Positions 23,377 to 32,874 of a DNA stretch of 64,000 nt are shown here, piece by piece. The position numbers and the translations under genes are program-made. The notes beneath the pieces were generated by a model, which made no database searches, was not told where the DNA came from, and saw only the letters and a list, made by a program, of their open reading frames with translations. Within the stretch, counting starts at the first letter, position 1; each line of letters opens with the position of its first letter. The stretch is from Halorussus rarus (GTDB taxonomy: Archaea > Halobacteriota > Halobacteria > Halobacteriales > Haladaptataceae). The DNA is taken from assembly GCF_003369835.1 (NCBI RefSeq), contig NZ_QPMJ01000001.1:1297589-1361588 (forward strand). The letters are read 5' to 3'.

Positions 23377-26300
23377 AGTCGTCGCCGGTCAGTTCGTCGG
23401 GCGAGGTCGGCTCCTCCTCGGGGTCCGGCCCGAGCGGCCGGACCCGGACGTTCGTCACCTTGTACCGGGGGATCCTGCTGGTCGGGTCGAACTGCTCCTC
23501 GGTCAGCCTGTTGACGGCACCGTTGACGAAGTGCATCGGGATGAACAGGACGTCCGGCCCCGAGGTCTCCTCGACGTTGGCCCGCACCACGATCTCGCCC
23601 TGCGCGGACTCGACGGCGACGTACTCCCCGTCGTCGATGCCGAGGCGGTCGGCGGCGTCCGGGTGGACGGTGACGAAGCTCTCGGGGACGTGCTGCATCG
23701 ACGTCTCGACCCGGCGGGTCATCGACCCCGTGTGCCAGTGGTAGAGGACCCGCCCCGTCGAGAGCGTGAACGGGTACTCCTCGGTCGGAGCCGGGAGTCG
23801 CTCCTCGGGCAGTTCCGACGGGACGAACCGGGCCCTCCCGTCGTCGAAGTTGAACTCGTCCTCGTAGAGATACGGCGTCCCAGGGTGGTCCTCGTCCCAG
23901 CAGGGCCACTGGAGGCCGTCCTCCTTCTCCTCCAGTCGCTCGTGGGTGACGCCGCCGTAGATGGGCGCGAGGTCGTTGATCTCGTCCATCACGTCGGCGG
24001 CGCTCCCGTAGTCCCAGTCGAAGCCCATGCGACCCGCGAGGTCCTGGAGGATGGCGGCGTCGGTCCGGGCCTCGCCCGGCGACTCGACGGCCGGCCGGAC
24101 TAACTGGACCCGCCGCTCGGTGTTCGTGATGGTGCCGTACTTCTCGGCGAGCGAGGCCGCCGGCAGCACCACGTCGGCGTGCTTGGCGGTCTCGGTCATG
24201 AACAGCTCCTGGACCACGAGGAAGTCGAGCGCCGCCAGCGCCTCCTCGACGTGGTCGAGGTCCGGCTCCGAGACGGCTGGGTTCTCGCCGACGATGTACA
24301 TCCCGCGCAGGTCGGTGTTCTCCGGGGTGTAGCCCTCCTCGGCGCTCGGGTCGTCGGTCCCCCGGCGCTGTTCGTCGGACGCCTCCGTCTCCCGCTCGCC
24401 GGAAGCGCCCGCATCGGTCGGCTCTCCCTCGTCGCCGACAGCGCCCGCGCCGGTCGACCCGGCTTCGTCACCAGCGCCGTGGTTCGCGTCGTCACCGCCG
24501 TAGGCGTCGTCGCCGTCCCCGCCCGTGACGGTCTCCTCGACGCCCGGGATGGCGCTGAACATATCGGTGACGCGGAGGCCGACCTCGTCCGGCGGGCGGA
24601 CGCCCCACTCCGCCTCGAACTTGTCGAGGACCTCGTCGTCTTCGACCGACTGGTACCCCGGCAGGTTGTTGGGAATCGGTCCCATGTCGCCGCCCCCGCC
24701 CTGCACGTTGTTCTGGCCGCGGAACGGCGACAGTCCCGAGCGGGGCTCGCCGACGTGGCCGCACAGCAGCGCCAGGTTGGCGATGGCGAGCGCGTTGCGC
24801 GTCCCGTGGGTGTGCTGGGTCAGCCCCATCGCCCACCCGTAGACGCAGGTGTCGGCGGTCGCGATGGTCTCGGCGGCGTGCTTCAGTTCGACGGGCGGCA
24901 CGTCGGTCAGCTCCTCGACCACCTCGGGCGTGTACGGCTCGACGGCCTCGACCAGTTCGTCGAAGTGCCTGGTGCGCTCGTCGACGAACGCCTCGTCGTA
25001 GAGGTCCTCCGCGACGATGTGACGCATCATCCCGTTGAGCCACGCGATGTCCGCGCCGGGCTGGGTCCGGGAGTACTGGTCGGCGTGCTCGGCGACGGTC
25101 GTCTCCCGCGGGTCGAAGACGAACAGGTCCGCGCCGTCCCGGACGTTCTGGACGATGCGGGTCGCCAGCACCGGGTGGCTCTCGGTCGTGTTCGACCCGG
25201 TGATGAGGTAGCAGTCGGTCTCGCCGATGTCCTCGTTGATGCGGTTGGTCATCGCGCCGTAGCCGACGGTCTCCTTGAGCGCGGCGACGGTCGAGGAGTG
25301 ACAGAGCCGCGTGCAGTTGTCGACGTGGGGCGTCCCGAGCACCTGGCGGGCGAACTTCTGGGCGAGGAAGTTCTCCTCGTTGGTCGCCTTCGAGGAGGAC
25401 GTGACCGCCAGCGACTCCGCCCCGTGCTCGTCGCGGATCTCCGAGAGCCGCCCGGCGACGCGGTCGAGCGCCTCCTCCCACGACGCCTCGCGGAACTCCC
25501 CGTCCTCCTTGACCAGCGGCGTCCGCAGCCGGTCGTCGGAGTCGACGAAGTCGTAGCCGAACTTCCCCTTCACGCAGGTCGAGAAGTCGTTCGCCGGCGC
25601 CTGGTCGGGGTCGGCGGGACGGGCGCCCAGCACTTCCTCGCCCCGCCCGTAGAGCTCGAACCGACAGCCGACCCCGCAGTAGGTGCAGGTCGTGTCTGCC
25701 ACCGTGAGGCTCCGCTTCCGGCCGCGGCTGACGACCTCCGCCGCGTCGAACAGCTGCCCGACGGTGAGCGTCTCCTCGGCGACGCTCTCGGCGGCGTGTT
25801 CGACGCTCTCCAGCGCATCGTCGGCGGCCGCCTTGGAGGCGTCGGTCGCACGCCGTTTGGCCCGCTCCGACGCCTCCGTCGCCTGCTGCTTCGCCTTCGC
25901 CATGAACCCCGCGACGCCCGACCGGTCGTCCGCCTGGTGCGCCCGAGTGTCGGTCGCCGGAGTCGACCGGTCGTCGGTCGCCGAATCCGGCCCCGTCGCC
26001 CCGCCGGCTCTGGCGGTCTCGGGCACGTCGCGGTTGGGCGCCTCGGCGGTGTCGGCCGTCTCGACCGCCGGGCGCTCTTGGACCTCGCCGATGGAGTTCT
26101 TCTGGGTGAAGCCGGGGAGCGGAATCGTCGTCGCGTCCGTGAGGCCGTCCTCGACCAGCGACCCGGTCGGACAGACGGTGACGCAGTGCCCGCAGGAGAT
26201 GCAGGTCGACTCCGCCATCGTCTCGGCCTCGTGCTTCTGGAAGTCGACGTGGATGTCGTCGCCCTGGCCGGACATCCGGAGGACGCCCGCGTTCTGCACG

Positions 26301-26968
26301 TCGTTACAGGCCTCGACGCACCGGTTGCAGAGGATGCACTTGTTGCGGTCGATCTGGATGACCGACGTGTCGTCGATGGGGGCGTAGGCGTCGCGCTCGT
26401 CGAAGACGCCGTACCGGGGTCGGTTCACCCCGTGGTCGATGGCGGTGTCCTGGAGCTCGCACCGGCCGTTCTGCCCGCAGGTCGTGCACCGCAGGTTGTG
26501 GTTCGCGAGGACGAGATCGAGGTTCACGTCGCGTGCCTCCGCGGCGTCGGTGGCGTCGGTGCGCACGTCGAGGCCGTCCTCGGCCGGGAAGCTGCAGGCC
26601 GGGACGACCCCGTGCTCGGCCGTCTCGACCATGCAGGTCCGACACGTGCCCCGCGGCCCGATCTCGTCGCCCTGCTCGGTGTCGCGGTCGTAGTAACACA
26701 GCGCCGGCACGTCCGACTCGGCGTCGACCGCCTCGACGGCGTCGATGAGCGTCGAGCCGGGCGCGACCGCGACGCGGTCGCCGTCGACCGTGAGGCTGGT
26801 CATCCCGCCGTCGTCGGTCCCGACGTCCGGGTCGTTGGCCGTCCCGGTCCGGAAGTCCTCGGTCAGCGGCGTGCTCGACCGCGGGTCGTCGACGTTCGGG
26901 ACGCCGGGGGTCGCTTCTGTCGGGCTGTGCTCGGTCGGTCCGGGGGTGTCGGATTCGTCCTTGCTCAT
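23357..26968 (-). CDS. Formate dehydrogenase-like molybdopterin subunit with NuoG-type N-terminus
   Basis: The protein has 1203 residues. The N-terminal part matches NuoG: [2Fe-2S] Cys 91, 109, 112, 125; a His-Cys cluster H157, C161, C164, C170; and two [4Fe-4S] sets C211/214/217/221 and C256/259/262/266. A polar linker with a long Ala/Lys/Glu helix (about 350-400) leads to the catalytic domain: Fe-S ligands C428, C431, C435, C465, then NCTRLCH with C556 as the expected Mo/W ligand. A Gly/Asp/Glu-rich insert fills about 816-880. It probably oxidises formate at a bis-MGD centre and passes electrons to the partner subunit. No Sec codon is used. Its ATG overlaps the partner's stop (ATGA). Confidence 0.88.
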   Translation of the reverse strand: MSKDESDTPGPTEHSPTEATPGVPNVDDPRSSTPLTEDFRTGTANDPDVGTDDGGMTSLTVDGDRVAVAPGSTLIDAVEAVDAESDVPALCYYDRDTEQGDEIGPRGTCRTCMVETAEHGVVPACSFPAEDGLDVRTDATDAAEARDVNLDLVLANHNLRCTTCGQNGRCELQDTAIDHGVNRPRYGVFDERDAYAPIDDTSVIQIDRNKCILCNRCVEACNDVQNAGVLRMSGQGDDIHVDFQKHEAETMAESTCISCGHCVTVCPTGSLVEDGLTDATTIPLPGFTQKNSIGEVQERPAVETADTAEAPNRDVPETARAGGATGPDSATDDRSTPATDTRAHQADDRSGVAGFMAKAKQQATEASERAKRRATDASKAAADDALESVEHAAESVAEETLTVGQLFDAAEVVSRGRKRSLTVADTTCTYCGVGCRFELYGRGEEVLGARPADPDQAPANDFSTCVKGKFGYDFVDSDDRLRTPLVKEDGEFREASWEEALDRVAGRLSEIRDEHGAESLAVTSSSKATNEENFLAQKFARQVLGTPHVDNCTRLCHSSTVAALKETVGYGAMTNRINEDIGETDCYLITGSNTTESHPVLATRIVQNVRDGADLFVFDPRETTVAEHADQYSRTQPGADIAWLNGMMRHIVAEDLYDEAFVDERTRHFDELVEAVEPYTPEVVEELTDVPPVELKHAAETIATADTCVYGWAMGLTQHTHGTRNALAIANLALLCGHVGEPRSGLSPFRGQNNVQGGGGDMGPIPNNLPGYQSVEDDEVLDKFEAEWGVRPPDEVGLRVTDMFSAIPGVEETVTGGDGDDAYGGDDANHGAGDEAGSTGAGAVGDEGEPTDAGASGERETEASDEQRRGTDDPSAEEGYTPENTDLRGMYIVGENPAVSEPDLDHVEEALAALDFLVVQELFMTETAKHADVVLPAASLAEKYGTITNTERRVQLVRPAVESPGEARTDAAILQDLAGRMGFDWDYGSAADVMDEINDLAPIYGGVTHERLEEKEDGLQWPCWDEDHPGTPYLYEDEFNFDDGRARFVPSELPEERLPAPTEEYPFTLSTGRVLYHWHTGSMTRRVETSMQHVPESFVTVHPDAADRLGIDDGEYVAVESAQGEIVVRANVEETSGPDVLFIPMHFVNGAVNRLTEEQFDPTSRIPRYKVTNVRVRPLGPDPEEEPTSPDELTGDDSTIAGD

Positions 26969-28584
26969 GAGCGAGATACCTCGCAGACGCCGCTGGGACA
27001 GCGGCCGTCGGCGTGCGCCTCGAACTCGGTCTCGAACCGGTCGAGTGCGGTGCCGACGGTCCGGCCGGCCGACTCGCCGAAGAGACAGAGGCTCGACGCA
27101 CCCATCGTCCGGGCGAGTTCGCGTATCATGTCGTCGTCGTAGCTGCCGTCGTAGACGTCCCGCAGGAGGTCGAGGAGCTGCTTGGACCCCTCGCGGCAGG
27201 GGAAGCACCGCCCGCAGTTCTCCTCGGTGGCGAATCGCACCCGCCGGCCGGTCGTCGCCACCGGGCAGCGGTCCTCGCCGAACAGTTCGACCGCGCCCTC
27301 GGTCCCGAGGTCGGCGTCCGTCAGCGCGGGCGAACTCGCCGACAGGTCGAGCGACCGGGCGAATCCGCCGAACTGGCCGCCGACGCACGCCGTCGCGACC
27401 CGGCCCTCCGGCTCGACGGCGTCCCGAACGCGGGCGAGCGATTCGCCGGTCGGCAGTTCGACGGTCGCGGGCGCCTCGACGTCGCCGGTGACCGTGAACA
27501 GCCGCGTCCCCGGGTCGGGGCCGGCGTCGAAGCTGTCGGGGTCGAGCAGCGCGGCGCGGATCTGGGCGAGCGTCCGGGGCGTGTGGACGACGGTCGGCCG
27601 ACCGTACAGGCCGTGCCTGGCGGGGCCGGGCGGGCGCAGGCGCGCTTCCAGCCGGTCGTTGCCCTCCAGCGCCTCGAGCGCCATGGTGGGTTCGCCGGCG
27701 ATGAACTCGTCCGGCCCGGCGACCACTTGGGGCGTCTCCGCGTCGTCATCCGCACCGCCACCGACGCGCTCGGCGATCGCGCGCGCCGCCCGGCGCGTCC
27801 GGTCCCGGGCGAGGTCGTCGGCCTCGTTCGTGTACACGACGACGTCGCCCGGGTCGGCCCCCACGACGGCGGCGACGGCCAGCGCCCCGTCGAGGACCGA
27901 CGCCGGCGCCCCGCCGAGCAGCGTCCGGTCGGTCTCGTTGCGCCGGTCGCTCTCGTTGGCGTTCACGACCACGACCGGGTCGCCCGGCGTCTCGCGCACC
28001 GTCGATAGGTCGTCGGCGACGGGAGCGTCTGCGCTGGCATCGCCCCGGCCGCGACCGAGGACGCCGATCTCCCGGAGCCGGTCGAGCGCCGCGTCCGGGT
28101 CGTCGCGCGCGAGCGCCGTCGCGTCCGCGTAGGCGGCCACGCGGCCTTCGGGGTCGGTCCACCCGCACCCGCCGAGCGCGCGGCGAGTGCCGACCGAGAG
28201 CGGCCCGTCCGGCGGTCTCGGCAGCGTCTCGACGCCGGGGTCGTGTTCGACGACCCACGCCGCGTCGTCGGCGCCGACGCCGCCCGACTCGGCCGCCTCG
28301 ACGAGCGCCCGCGTTCGCTCGGCCGACGGTCGGGGGTGGTACGCGGTCCGGCCCTCGCGGGTGACCAGCACGAGCGGTTCGAGCGCCCGAGCGCCGGTCG
28401 AGCCCACTTCGAGCACGTCGACCCCGTCGGCGGCGTCGCTCGCGGTCTCCAGCGTCCGTCGGTCCCGCCTCGCGGGCGACGTCCGGTCGTCGGCCGGCCA
28501 CTCGGTCGCCGACTGCGACTCGAAGCCGCCGACCGTGACGCGGACGAGAGACGAGTCGCGGCCGGAGGGTTCCGTCCTACTCAC
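26965..28584 (-). CDS. NuoF-like electron-transfer subunit of the formate dehydrogenase
   Basis: The protein has 539 residues. The C-terminal third is clearly NuoF-like: a 51-kDa-type region with GLYGRPTVVHTPRTLAQI, a SLBB-like stretch, then the [4Fe-4S] motif ENCGRCFPCREGSKQ with the fourth Cys in SSLCLFGES. The usual Gly-rich FMN/NADH motifs are weak, and the first about 180 residues form a degenerate domain. So the binding of NAD and FMN is likely by family but not visible by motif. The frame has no good ATG; I chose the GTG at 28584. It is translationally coupled to the large subunit. Confidence 0.8.
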   Translation of the reverse strand: MSRTEPSGRDSSLVRVTVGGFESQSATEWPADDRTSPARRDRRTLETASDAADGVDVLEVGSTGARALEPLVLVTREGRTAYHPRPSAERTRALVEAAESGGVGADDAAWVVEHDPGVETLPRPPDGPLSVGTRRALGGCGWTDPEGRVAAYADATALARDDPDAALDRLREIGVLGRGRGDASADAPVADDLSTVRETPGDPVVVVNANESDRRNETDRTLLGGAPASVLDGALAVAAVVGADPGDVVVYTNEADDLARDRTRRAARAIAERVGGGADDDAETPQVVAGPDEFIAGEPTMALEALEGNDRLEARLRPPGPARHGLYGRPTVVHTPRTLAQIRAALLDPDSFDAGPDPGTRLFTVTGDVEAPATVELPTGESLARVRDAVEPEGRVATACVGGQFGGFARSLDLSASSPALTDADLGTEGAVELFGEDRCPVATTGRRVRFATEENCGRCFPCREGSKQLLDLLRDVYDGSYDDDMIRELARTMGASSLCLFGESAGRTVGTALDRFETEFEAHADGRCPSGVCEVSRS

Positions 28585-28667
28585 GGACGTTCGTTCGGCA
28601 GAAGACCGGAAACCGTTGTGGGCCGATCTCGTCTCCGTCTCCCGTTCACAGCGTACCGTACGCTCGG

Positions 28668-28871
28668 TTACAGCGGGTCGGTCCCGGGTTCGCGCTGGGG
28701 ATTCGGGCCGTCGCGCTCCGCGTCGGCCTTGCGCTTCCTGCGTCGATACCACCGAGCGAGCGGCGCTCGCCTGCGCCACTGCCAGAACAGTACGCCGCCG
28801 ACTGCCGCGAGCAGGACCGCCGCCGCGCCGAGGGTCCGGCCGCGGGTCGGCTCCATGGGTTGGTCTGACAC
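28668..28871 (-). CDS. Small single-helix membrane protein
   Basis: The protein has 67 residues with one hydrophobic helix (about 14-31: LGAAAVLLAAVGGVLFWQW) followed by a strongly basic segment (RRRAPLARWYRRRKRKAD), the positive-inside pattern. It starts with GTG, or with an ATG five codons in (28856). It lies 83 bases upstream of the formate dehydrogenase genes on the same strand, but there is no evidence for a shared job. Function is unknown; short high-GC frames can be spurious. Confidence 0.5.
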   Translation of the reverse strand: MSDQPMEPTRGRTLGAAAVLLAAVGGVLFWQWRRRAPLARWYRRRKRKADAERDGPNPQREPGTDPL

Positions 28872-28967
28872 GTGCGGGCTTGCCGTTCGACCGGTGTTAT
28901 CGCTTCGGGCCGGCGGTCAGGTGTTCGCGCCTCGGCCGCTCGCCACGGGCGCCGGCGGCGTCGCCGT

Positions 28968-29240
28968 CTACCGAAGTTCCATCTGCTCGGCGCGTTCCGC
29001 CGCGAGGTCGGTGAGCTCCTCGACGGTGCTCTCCGAGCGGTCCGCGAGCACCCGGACCATCATCCCCAACTGGACCGCGGCCGTCTCCCGGAGCTTCTCG
29101 CCGTCCTCGGTGTCGTTGCCGAAGTAGTACTCGCGCCCGCCGTCCTCGCCGACGAGTCCGGCGTACACCGAGACGAGCTCGTCGTCGGCGACCGCGTCGG
29201 CCGCCCGCTCCTGCAGTTCCTCGAACCCTGGCTCTCCCAT
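28968..29240 (-). CDS. Small helical hypothetical protein
   Basis: The protein has 90 residues, acidic and mostly helical, with no membrane segment. A short strand pair (ELVSVYAGLVGEDGGREYYF) sits between two helices, and the end is a charged helix, VEELTDLAAERAEQMELR. Composition is typical of a real haloarchaeal cytosolic protein. The ATG at 29240 is preferred over an upstream alternative at 29270. Family not recognised. Confidence 0.65.
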   Translation of the reverse strand: MGEPGFEELQERAADAVADDELVSVYAGLVGEDGGREYYFGNDTEDGEKLRETAAVQLGMMVRVLADRSESTVEELTDLAAERAEQMELR

Positions 29241-29313
29241 GTCTCGGAGGTGGAGCGCTCGCCCCCTCAACCCTTCGGCGGGGCGGCCGAGCGGGTCGGG
29301 GAGCGCTGGCCGT

Positions 29314-30429
29314 TCACTCCGCCGCCCGCCGGTACTGGACCGGCCACTCGACCTCGTCCTGCATCCCGAGTTCCTCGGCGGCGTGGAGCGCGAAGTAGGG
29401 GTCCCGGAGGTGCTCCCGGCCCACGATGGCGAGATCCGCGCGGTCGTTGCGAATCAGGGCGTCGGCCTGCGCGGATTCGGTGATGCCGCCGACCGCGCCG
29501 ACGAGCGCCTCGGTCGCCTCGCCCACGCGCTCGGCGTACCGCACCTGGTAGTTCGGTCCCGTCTGGGGAATCTGCTGGTCGGGATGGATACCGCCCGAAC
29601 TCACGTCCACGAGGTCCGCGCCGGCCTCGGCGAGCAGCGGCGCGAGGCGGGCGGTGTCCTCGACGGTCCACGACTCGCGGTCGGGCAGCCAGTCGCTCGC
29701 CGAGACCCGGACGAAGACGGGGCGGTCGCCGGGCCAGACCTCCCGGACCGCCGCGACGACCTCCCGGACCAGCCGGGTCCGGCCCTCGAAGTCGCCGCCG
29801 TACTCGTCGTCGCGGCGGTTCGTGACCGGCGACAGGAACTCGTGGAGCAGGTAGCCGTGGGCGGCGTGGACCTCCGCGATCTCGAAGCCGGCGTCGAGCG
29901 CGCGCTCGGCCGCCGCGACGAAGCTCCCTTTGACGGCCTCGATGTCCTCGCGGTCCATCTTCCGGGTCGCGGCCGGTTCGACGGTCTCGCCGTCGTCGGC
30001 CGCTTCGCCGTACGGATAGGGGTTCGCGCTCGGCGCGACGGTCTCCCAGCCGCCGTCGTCGGGGCCGAGTGGGCGGCTCCCCTCCCACGGTCGGGTCTTG
30101 CTGGCCTTCCGGCCGGCGTGGGCGAGCTGGATGCCGGGCGTCGCGCCGCGCTCCGCGATGAACTCCGCGATCGGAGCGAGCGCCCCGGCGTGGTCGTCGC
30201 TCCAGATGCCCAGGTCGTTCGGCGTGATGCGACCTCGCGGTTCCACGGCGGTCGCCTCGGTCATCACGACGCCAGCGCCGCCGGTGGCCCGGCTCCCGAG
30301 GTGGACCTCGTGCCAGTCGGTGGCCAGGCCGTCCCGGTCGCAGGAGTACTGGCACATCGGCGATACGGCGACCCGGTTCCGGACCGTCGTCCCTCGGATC
30401 TCCAGCGGACTGAACAGGTGGTCGGTCAT
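29314..30429 (-). CDS. NADH:flavin oxidoreductase, Old Yellow Enzyme (YqjM-like)
   Basis: The protein has 371 residues, a full TIM barrel. The N-terminus LFSPLEIRGTTVRNRVAVSP is the classical OYE beginning, followed by MCQYSCDRDG, where the first Cys matches the redox-tuning Cys of the YqjM class. AEVHAAHGYLLHEFLSP, NRRDDEYGG and the late phosphate-binding segment VGAVGGITESAQADALI for FMN are all present. It probably reduces activated alkenes with NAD(P)H. The ATG at 30429 is chosen because the domain starts at once; upstream Met codons add a basic stretch. Confidence 0.9.
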   Translation of the reverse strand: MTDHLFSPLEIRGTTVRNRVAVSPMCQYSCDRDGLATDWHEVHLGSRATGGAGVVMTEATAVEPRGRITPNDLGIWSDDHAGALAPIAEFIAERGATPGIQLAHAGRKASKTRPWEGSRPLGPDDGGWETVAPSANPYPYGEAADDGETVEPAATRKMDREDIEAVKGSFVAAAERALDAGFEIAEVHAAHGYLLHEFLSPVTNRRDDEYGGDFEGRTRLVREVVAAVREVWPGDRPVFVRVSASDWLPDRESWTVEDTARLAPLLAEAGADLVDVSSGGIHPDQQIPQTGPNYQVRYAERVGEATEALVGAVGGITESAQADALIRNDRADLAIVGREHLRDPYFALHAAEELGMQDEVEWPVQYRRAAE

Positions 30430-30555
30430 CGCCTCCCACTCGGCACCGCGGACCCGAAAGGCCTCGGCTCGCCCACGGTTCTTGCCGAGGCCTCGGAGTC
30501 GGCCTTTCACATGTTCGAAACACTTATTGTACAGATAGACGTTATTGGTGAATCA

Positions 30556-31272
30556 ATGTCCGGGGAGGAACGAAGGGGGAACAGGTCGGCGGCGCGGTTT
30601 CGCCATCGGCTGGCCGACCTGAAGCGCAACGGGAGCAACATCCTGCTCGTCGGCGCCGAGGGACTCGACGCGGCCTGCGTCCGCCTGCTGGGCGAGTCGA
30701 GCGCCGGCCGACGGTACCGACTGTTCGTGACGACCGACGCCGGACCGGCGACGGTCCGGTCGAAACTCGGCGGAATCGAATCTGGGCAGGCCGACGAGGA
30801 AGCCGTCGTCGTGGACTGGCCGGCCGACGTGCGGGGGAGCGCGGCCGGCGTCGCCCGGAGTACCGGCGACCGACCGAACGCCGACGACCGGTCGATTCAA
30901 TGGGTTCGCGTCGACGGCGGCGACCTCCGGGAACTCGGCGAGACCGTCGAGGCCGCCGTCGAGCGGTTCGATCCCGGGGTCGAGGGGTTCTCGCCCGCGG
31001 AGCTCCGGCTCTGCTTCGACTCGATAACGCCGCTGATCGCCGACTACGACGACAGGGACGTCCGCCGGTTCCTGCTCGGGATGACCGAGACCGTCGAGCG
31101 GTTCGACGGGATGGCCCACTACCACCTGCCGGTCGCGTACGACTCGGAGGCGGTCGAGTCCGTCGAGGCGCTGTTCGACGCGGTGGTCGAGGTCCAGTAC
31201 GGCGAGGAGGGGCTCGAACAGCGCTGGCACCTCGCCGACCCCGACATCACGACCGACTGGCTTCCCCTGTAA
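30556..31272 (+). CDS. DUF7504-like protein with degenerate P-loop fold
   Basis: The protein has 238 residues and no membrane segment. The segment GSNILLVGAEG (27-37) resembles the first strand and loop of RecA/KaiC-like ATPases but lacks the Lys-Ser/Thr of a Walker A, so nucleotide binding is doubtful. LRLCFDSITPLIADYD looks like the Walker B region of that fold. This matches a haloarchaeal group (DUF7504) often found with signalling genes. The ATG at 30556 follows an AT-rich promoter-like stretch (CTTATTGTAC, about 30522-30531). Confidence 0.6.
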   Translation: MSGEERRGNRSAARFRHRLADLKRNGSNILLVGAEGLDAACVRLLGESSAGRRYRLFVTTDAGPATVRSKLGGIESGQADEEAVVVDWPADVRGSAAGVARSTGDRPNADDRSIQWVRVDGGDLRELGETVEAAVERFDPGVEGFSPAELRLCFDSITPLIADYDDRDVRRFLLGMTETVERFDGMAHYHLPVAYDSEAVESVEALFDAVVEVQYGEEGLEQRWHLADPDITTDWLPL

Positions 31273-31395
31273 TCGCGACTGTTCTGCCGTGGTCGCAGTT
31301 CCTCGGTAGCCGCGACGTCCGCCGGCGTTGCGACTGCTCTCCCTGTCGATATCGTCGCCCGAGGTGTCGCAACGCCCTCGCCCCCGGAGGCGTCG

Positions 31396-32217
31396 CTACC
31401 CCTCCGCTTCGCTGCGGGCGGTGACGGCCTGCTCGGTCTCTCGACCGACGTACCACGGGTACGTGTCGAGCAGGCGCTTCCAGACCCGGGCGTCGGAACC
31501 GGGCGACTCCCGGTTTATCCGCCGGATCCGGCGCAGGTCGCGCCTCCCGAGCCGCGTGAAGTGCGGCTTGGCGAGCAGTTCCCGGATGCCCCGGGACTCC
31601 TCGGTGCCCTCGATGCGCTGCTTGCGTCGTTCCCTGTCCTCGGCCACCAGTTCGCCGGGGCTGAGGCTGTAGTAGTACGACTCGATGATCGGGAACCAGC
31701 CGTCGCTGACGACCCGGTCGGTGCAGGCGAGCAGCGTCGACTGCACCGCCGAGCGGGCCCGGTCGCGGTCGGACTCGGACGTCGTTCGGCCCACCGCCTC
31801 GTCGGCGGTCTCGACCAGCCGGTCGTGGGCCGAGAGTACCGCGCGGAGGTCGTCCACGCAGTCGCCCAGTCGCTCGGCGGTCTGGATCCGGAACCGTCGC
31901 TCCGCGCGCTCGTCGTGCTTGAGATACTTCCCCTTGGCGTCGTCCTCGTACTCCCGGGCCGCGAAGTAGCGTTCGTTGACCCGGACGAGCGCCTTCAGAT
32001 ACGCGGCCTTCGCCTCGTCGGCGGCCTCGGCCGCGGCAGACTCGGCCTGACCGCCCGAGGAGAGTTCCTCGGAACCGAACGGCGCTCGGACGACCTTCTG
32101 ACCAGTCGCCGACAGTGCCGCCAGAAATCGCTCTCCGTCGTACCGGACGTAGTCGTGTCGCCCGTCGTTCTCTTCGACGAGGTACTTCGAGCCCGTGAAG
32201 AACGCTTTCGACACCAT
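31396..32217 (-). CDS. Hypothetical protein, acidic/basic helical
   Basis: The protein has 273 residues and no signal peptide or membrane helix. A short beta-rich start (MVSKAFFTGSKYLVEENDGRH) is followed by long charged helices. The central part has WFPIIESYYYSLSPGEL, and the C-terminal 80 residues are rich in Arg (RRDLRRIRRINRES), which could bind nucleic acid. I cannot name the family. It is monocistronic, between the DUF7504-like and Dps genes. Confidence 0.7.
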   Translation of the reverse strand: MVSKAFFTGSKYLVEENDGRHDYVRYDGERFLAALSATGQKVVRAPFGSEELSSGGQAESAAAEAADEAKAAYLKALVRVNERYFAAREYEDDAKGKYLKHDERAERRFRIQTAERLGDCVDDLRAVLSAHDRLVETADEAVGRTTSESDRDRARSAVQSTLLACTDRVVSDGWFPIIESYYYSLSPGELVAEDRERRKQRIEGTEESRGIRELLAKPHFTRLGRRDLRRIRRINRESPGSDARVWKRLLDTYPWYVGRETEQAVTARSEAEG

Positions 32218-32322
32218 CGGCGCTGGTTCGAACTGACCGACCCTCGCGTAATAAACCTCTCGCGCGTTATCACCTGCGAAAATCGGGCGGCGGTACGGGG
32301 GTAGCGGACCGGACTCGGCGAC

Positions 32323-32868
32323 TCACCGACGCGCCGCCGCGTCGGGCGCGAGGAAGCCGTGGATGGCGTGGGCGCGGGCTTCGAGGTCGACCAGTTGCTC
32401 GCGGAGGACGGTTCCGGTGGCGTGATCGCCGAGGCTCTCGGCGAGTTCGATGTGGCTGCTCACGCTCTCGATGAGGTCGCCGTACGCGTCGAGGTCGCTC
32501 GACAGCGAGGACCGGACGTCGTAGACGTCCTCGCCCTCGAAGGGGACGGGGCTGTGGCGCTCGAACGCCGCCGGCCCGCTCACGGGCACGCCGCCGACGG
32601 CGCCGATGCGGCGGGCCAGCGCGTCGGCGTGGCGCTCGGCCTCGACGGCCGCGTCGTCGAAGAACCGCCGGAGGTCGGCGGCCCGGAGTCCGTTTACGCT
32701 CCAGGAGTGCTTGCGGAGCTGGTGGTAGAGGACGTAGGTCGCCGCGAGGTCGGCGTTCAGCGCCTCGACCATCTGGCCGGCCTTCTGGGCGTCGAACCGG
32801 ACCGGGTTGTCCTCGACGGTGCCCGCCCGCTGGAGTACCTGCCGCTGTTCGCTCACGTTCGTGGTCAC
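32323..32868 (-). CDS. dpsA: Dps-family ferritin-like DNA-protection protein
   Basis: The protein has 181 residues, a four-helix bundle. Helix 1 contains TYVLYHQLRKHSWSVNG with the two His ligands, and helix 2 contains FFDDAAVEAERHADALARRI with the Asp/Glu ligands of the inter-subunit ferroxidase site. Dps proteins oxidise Fe(II) with peroxide and store iron, protecting DNA. The opening VEDNPVRFD resembles archaeal DpsA. The start is a GTG at 32868 (a TTG at 32874 and a GTG at 32856 are possible), chosen because a TATA-like CTTAAG lies about 28 bases upstream. Confidence 0.85.
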   Translation of the reverse strand: MTTNVSEQRQVLQRAGTVEDNPVRFDAQKAGQMVEALNADLAATYVLYHQLRKHSWSVNGLRAADLRRFFDDAAVEAERHADALARRIGAVGGVPVSGPAAFERHSPVPFEGEDVYDVRSSLSSDLDAYGDLIESVSSHIELAESLGDHATGTVLREQLVDLEARAHAIHGFLAPDAAARR

Positions 32869-32874
32869 CCGCAA

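Noticed and set aside
25290-25320. Selenocysteine at the formate dehydrogenase active site
   Set aside because: The metal-ligand codon is an ordinary Cys codon (RLCH) and no in-frame TGA occurs.
24179-27142. Near-1000-codon open frame antisense to the formate dehydrogenase
   Set aside because: Shadow of the real gene, which has complete Fe-S ligand sets; the antisense product has no recognisable motif.
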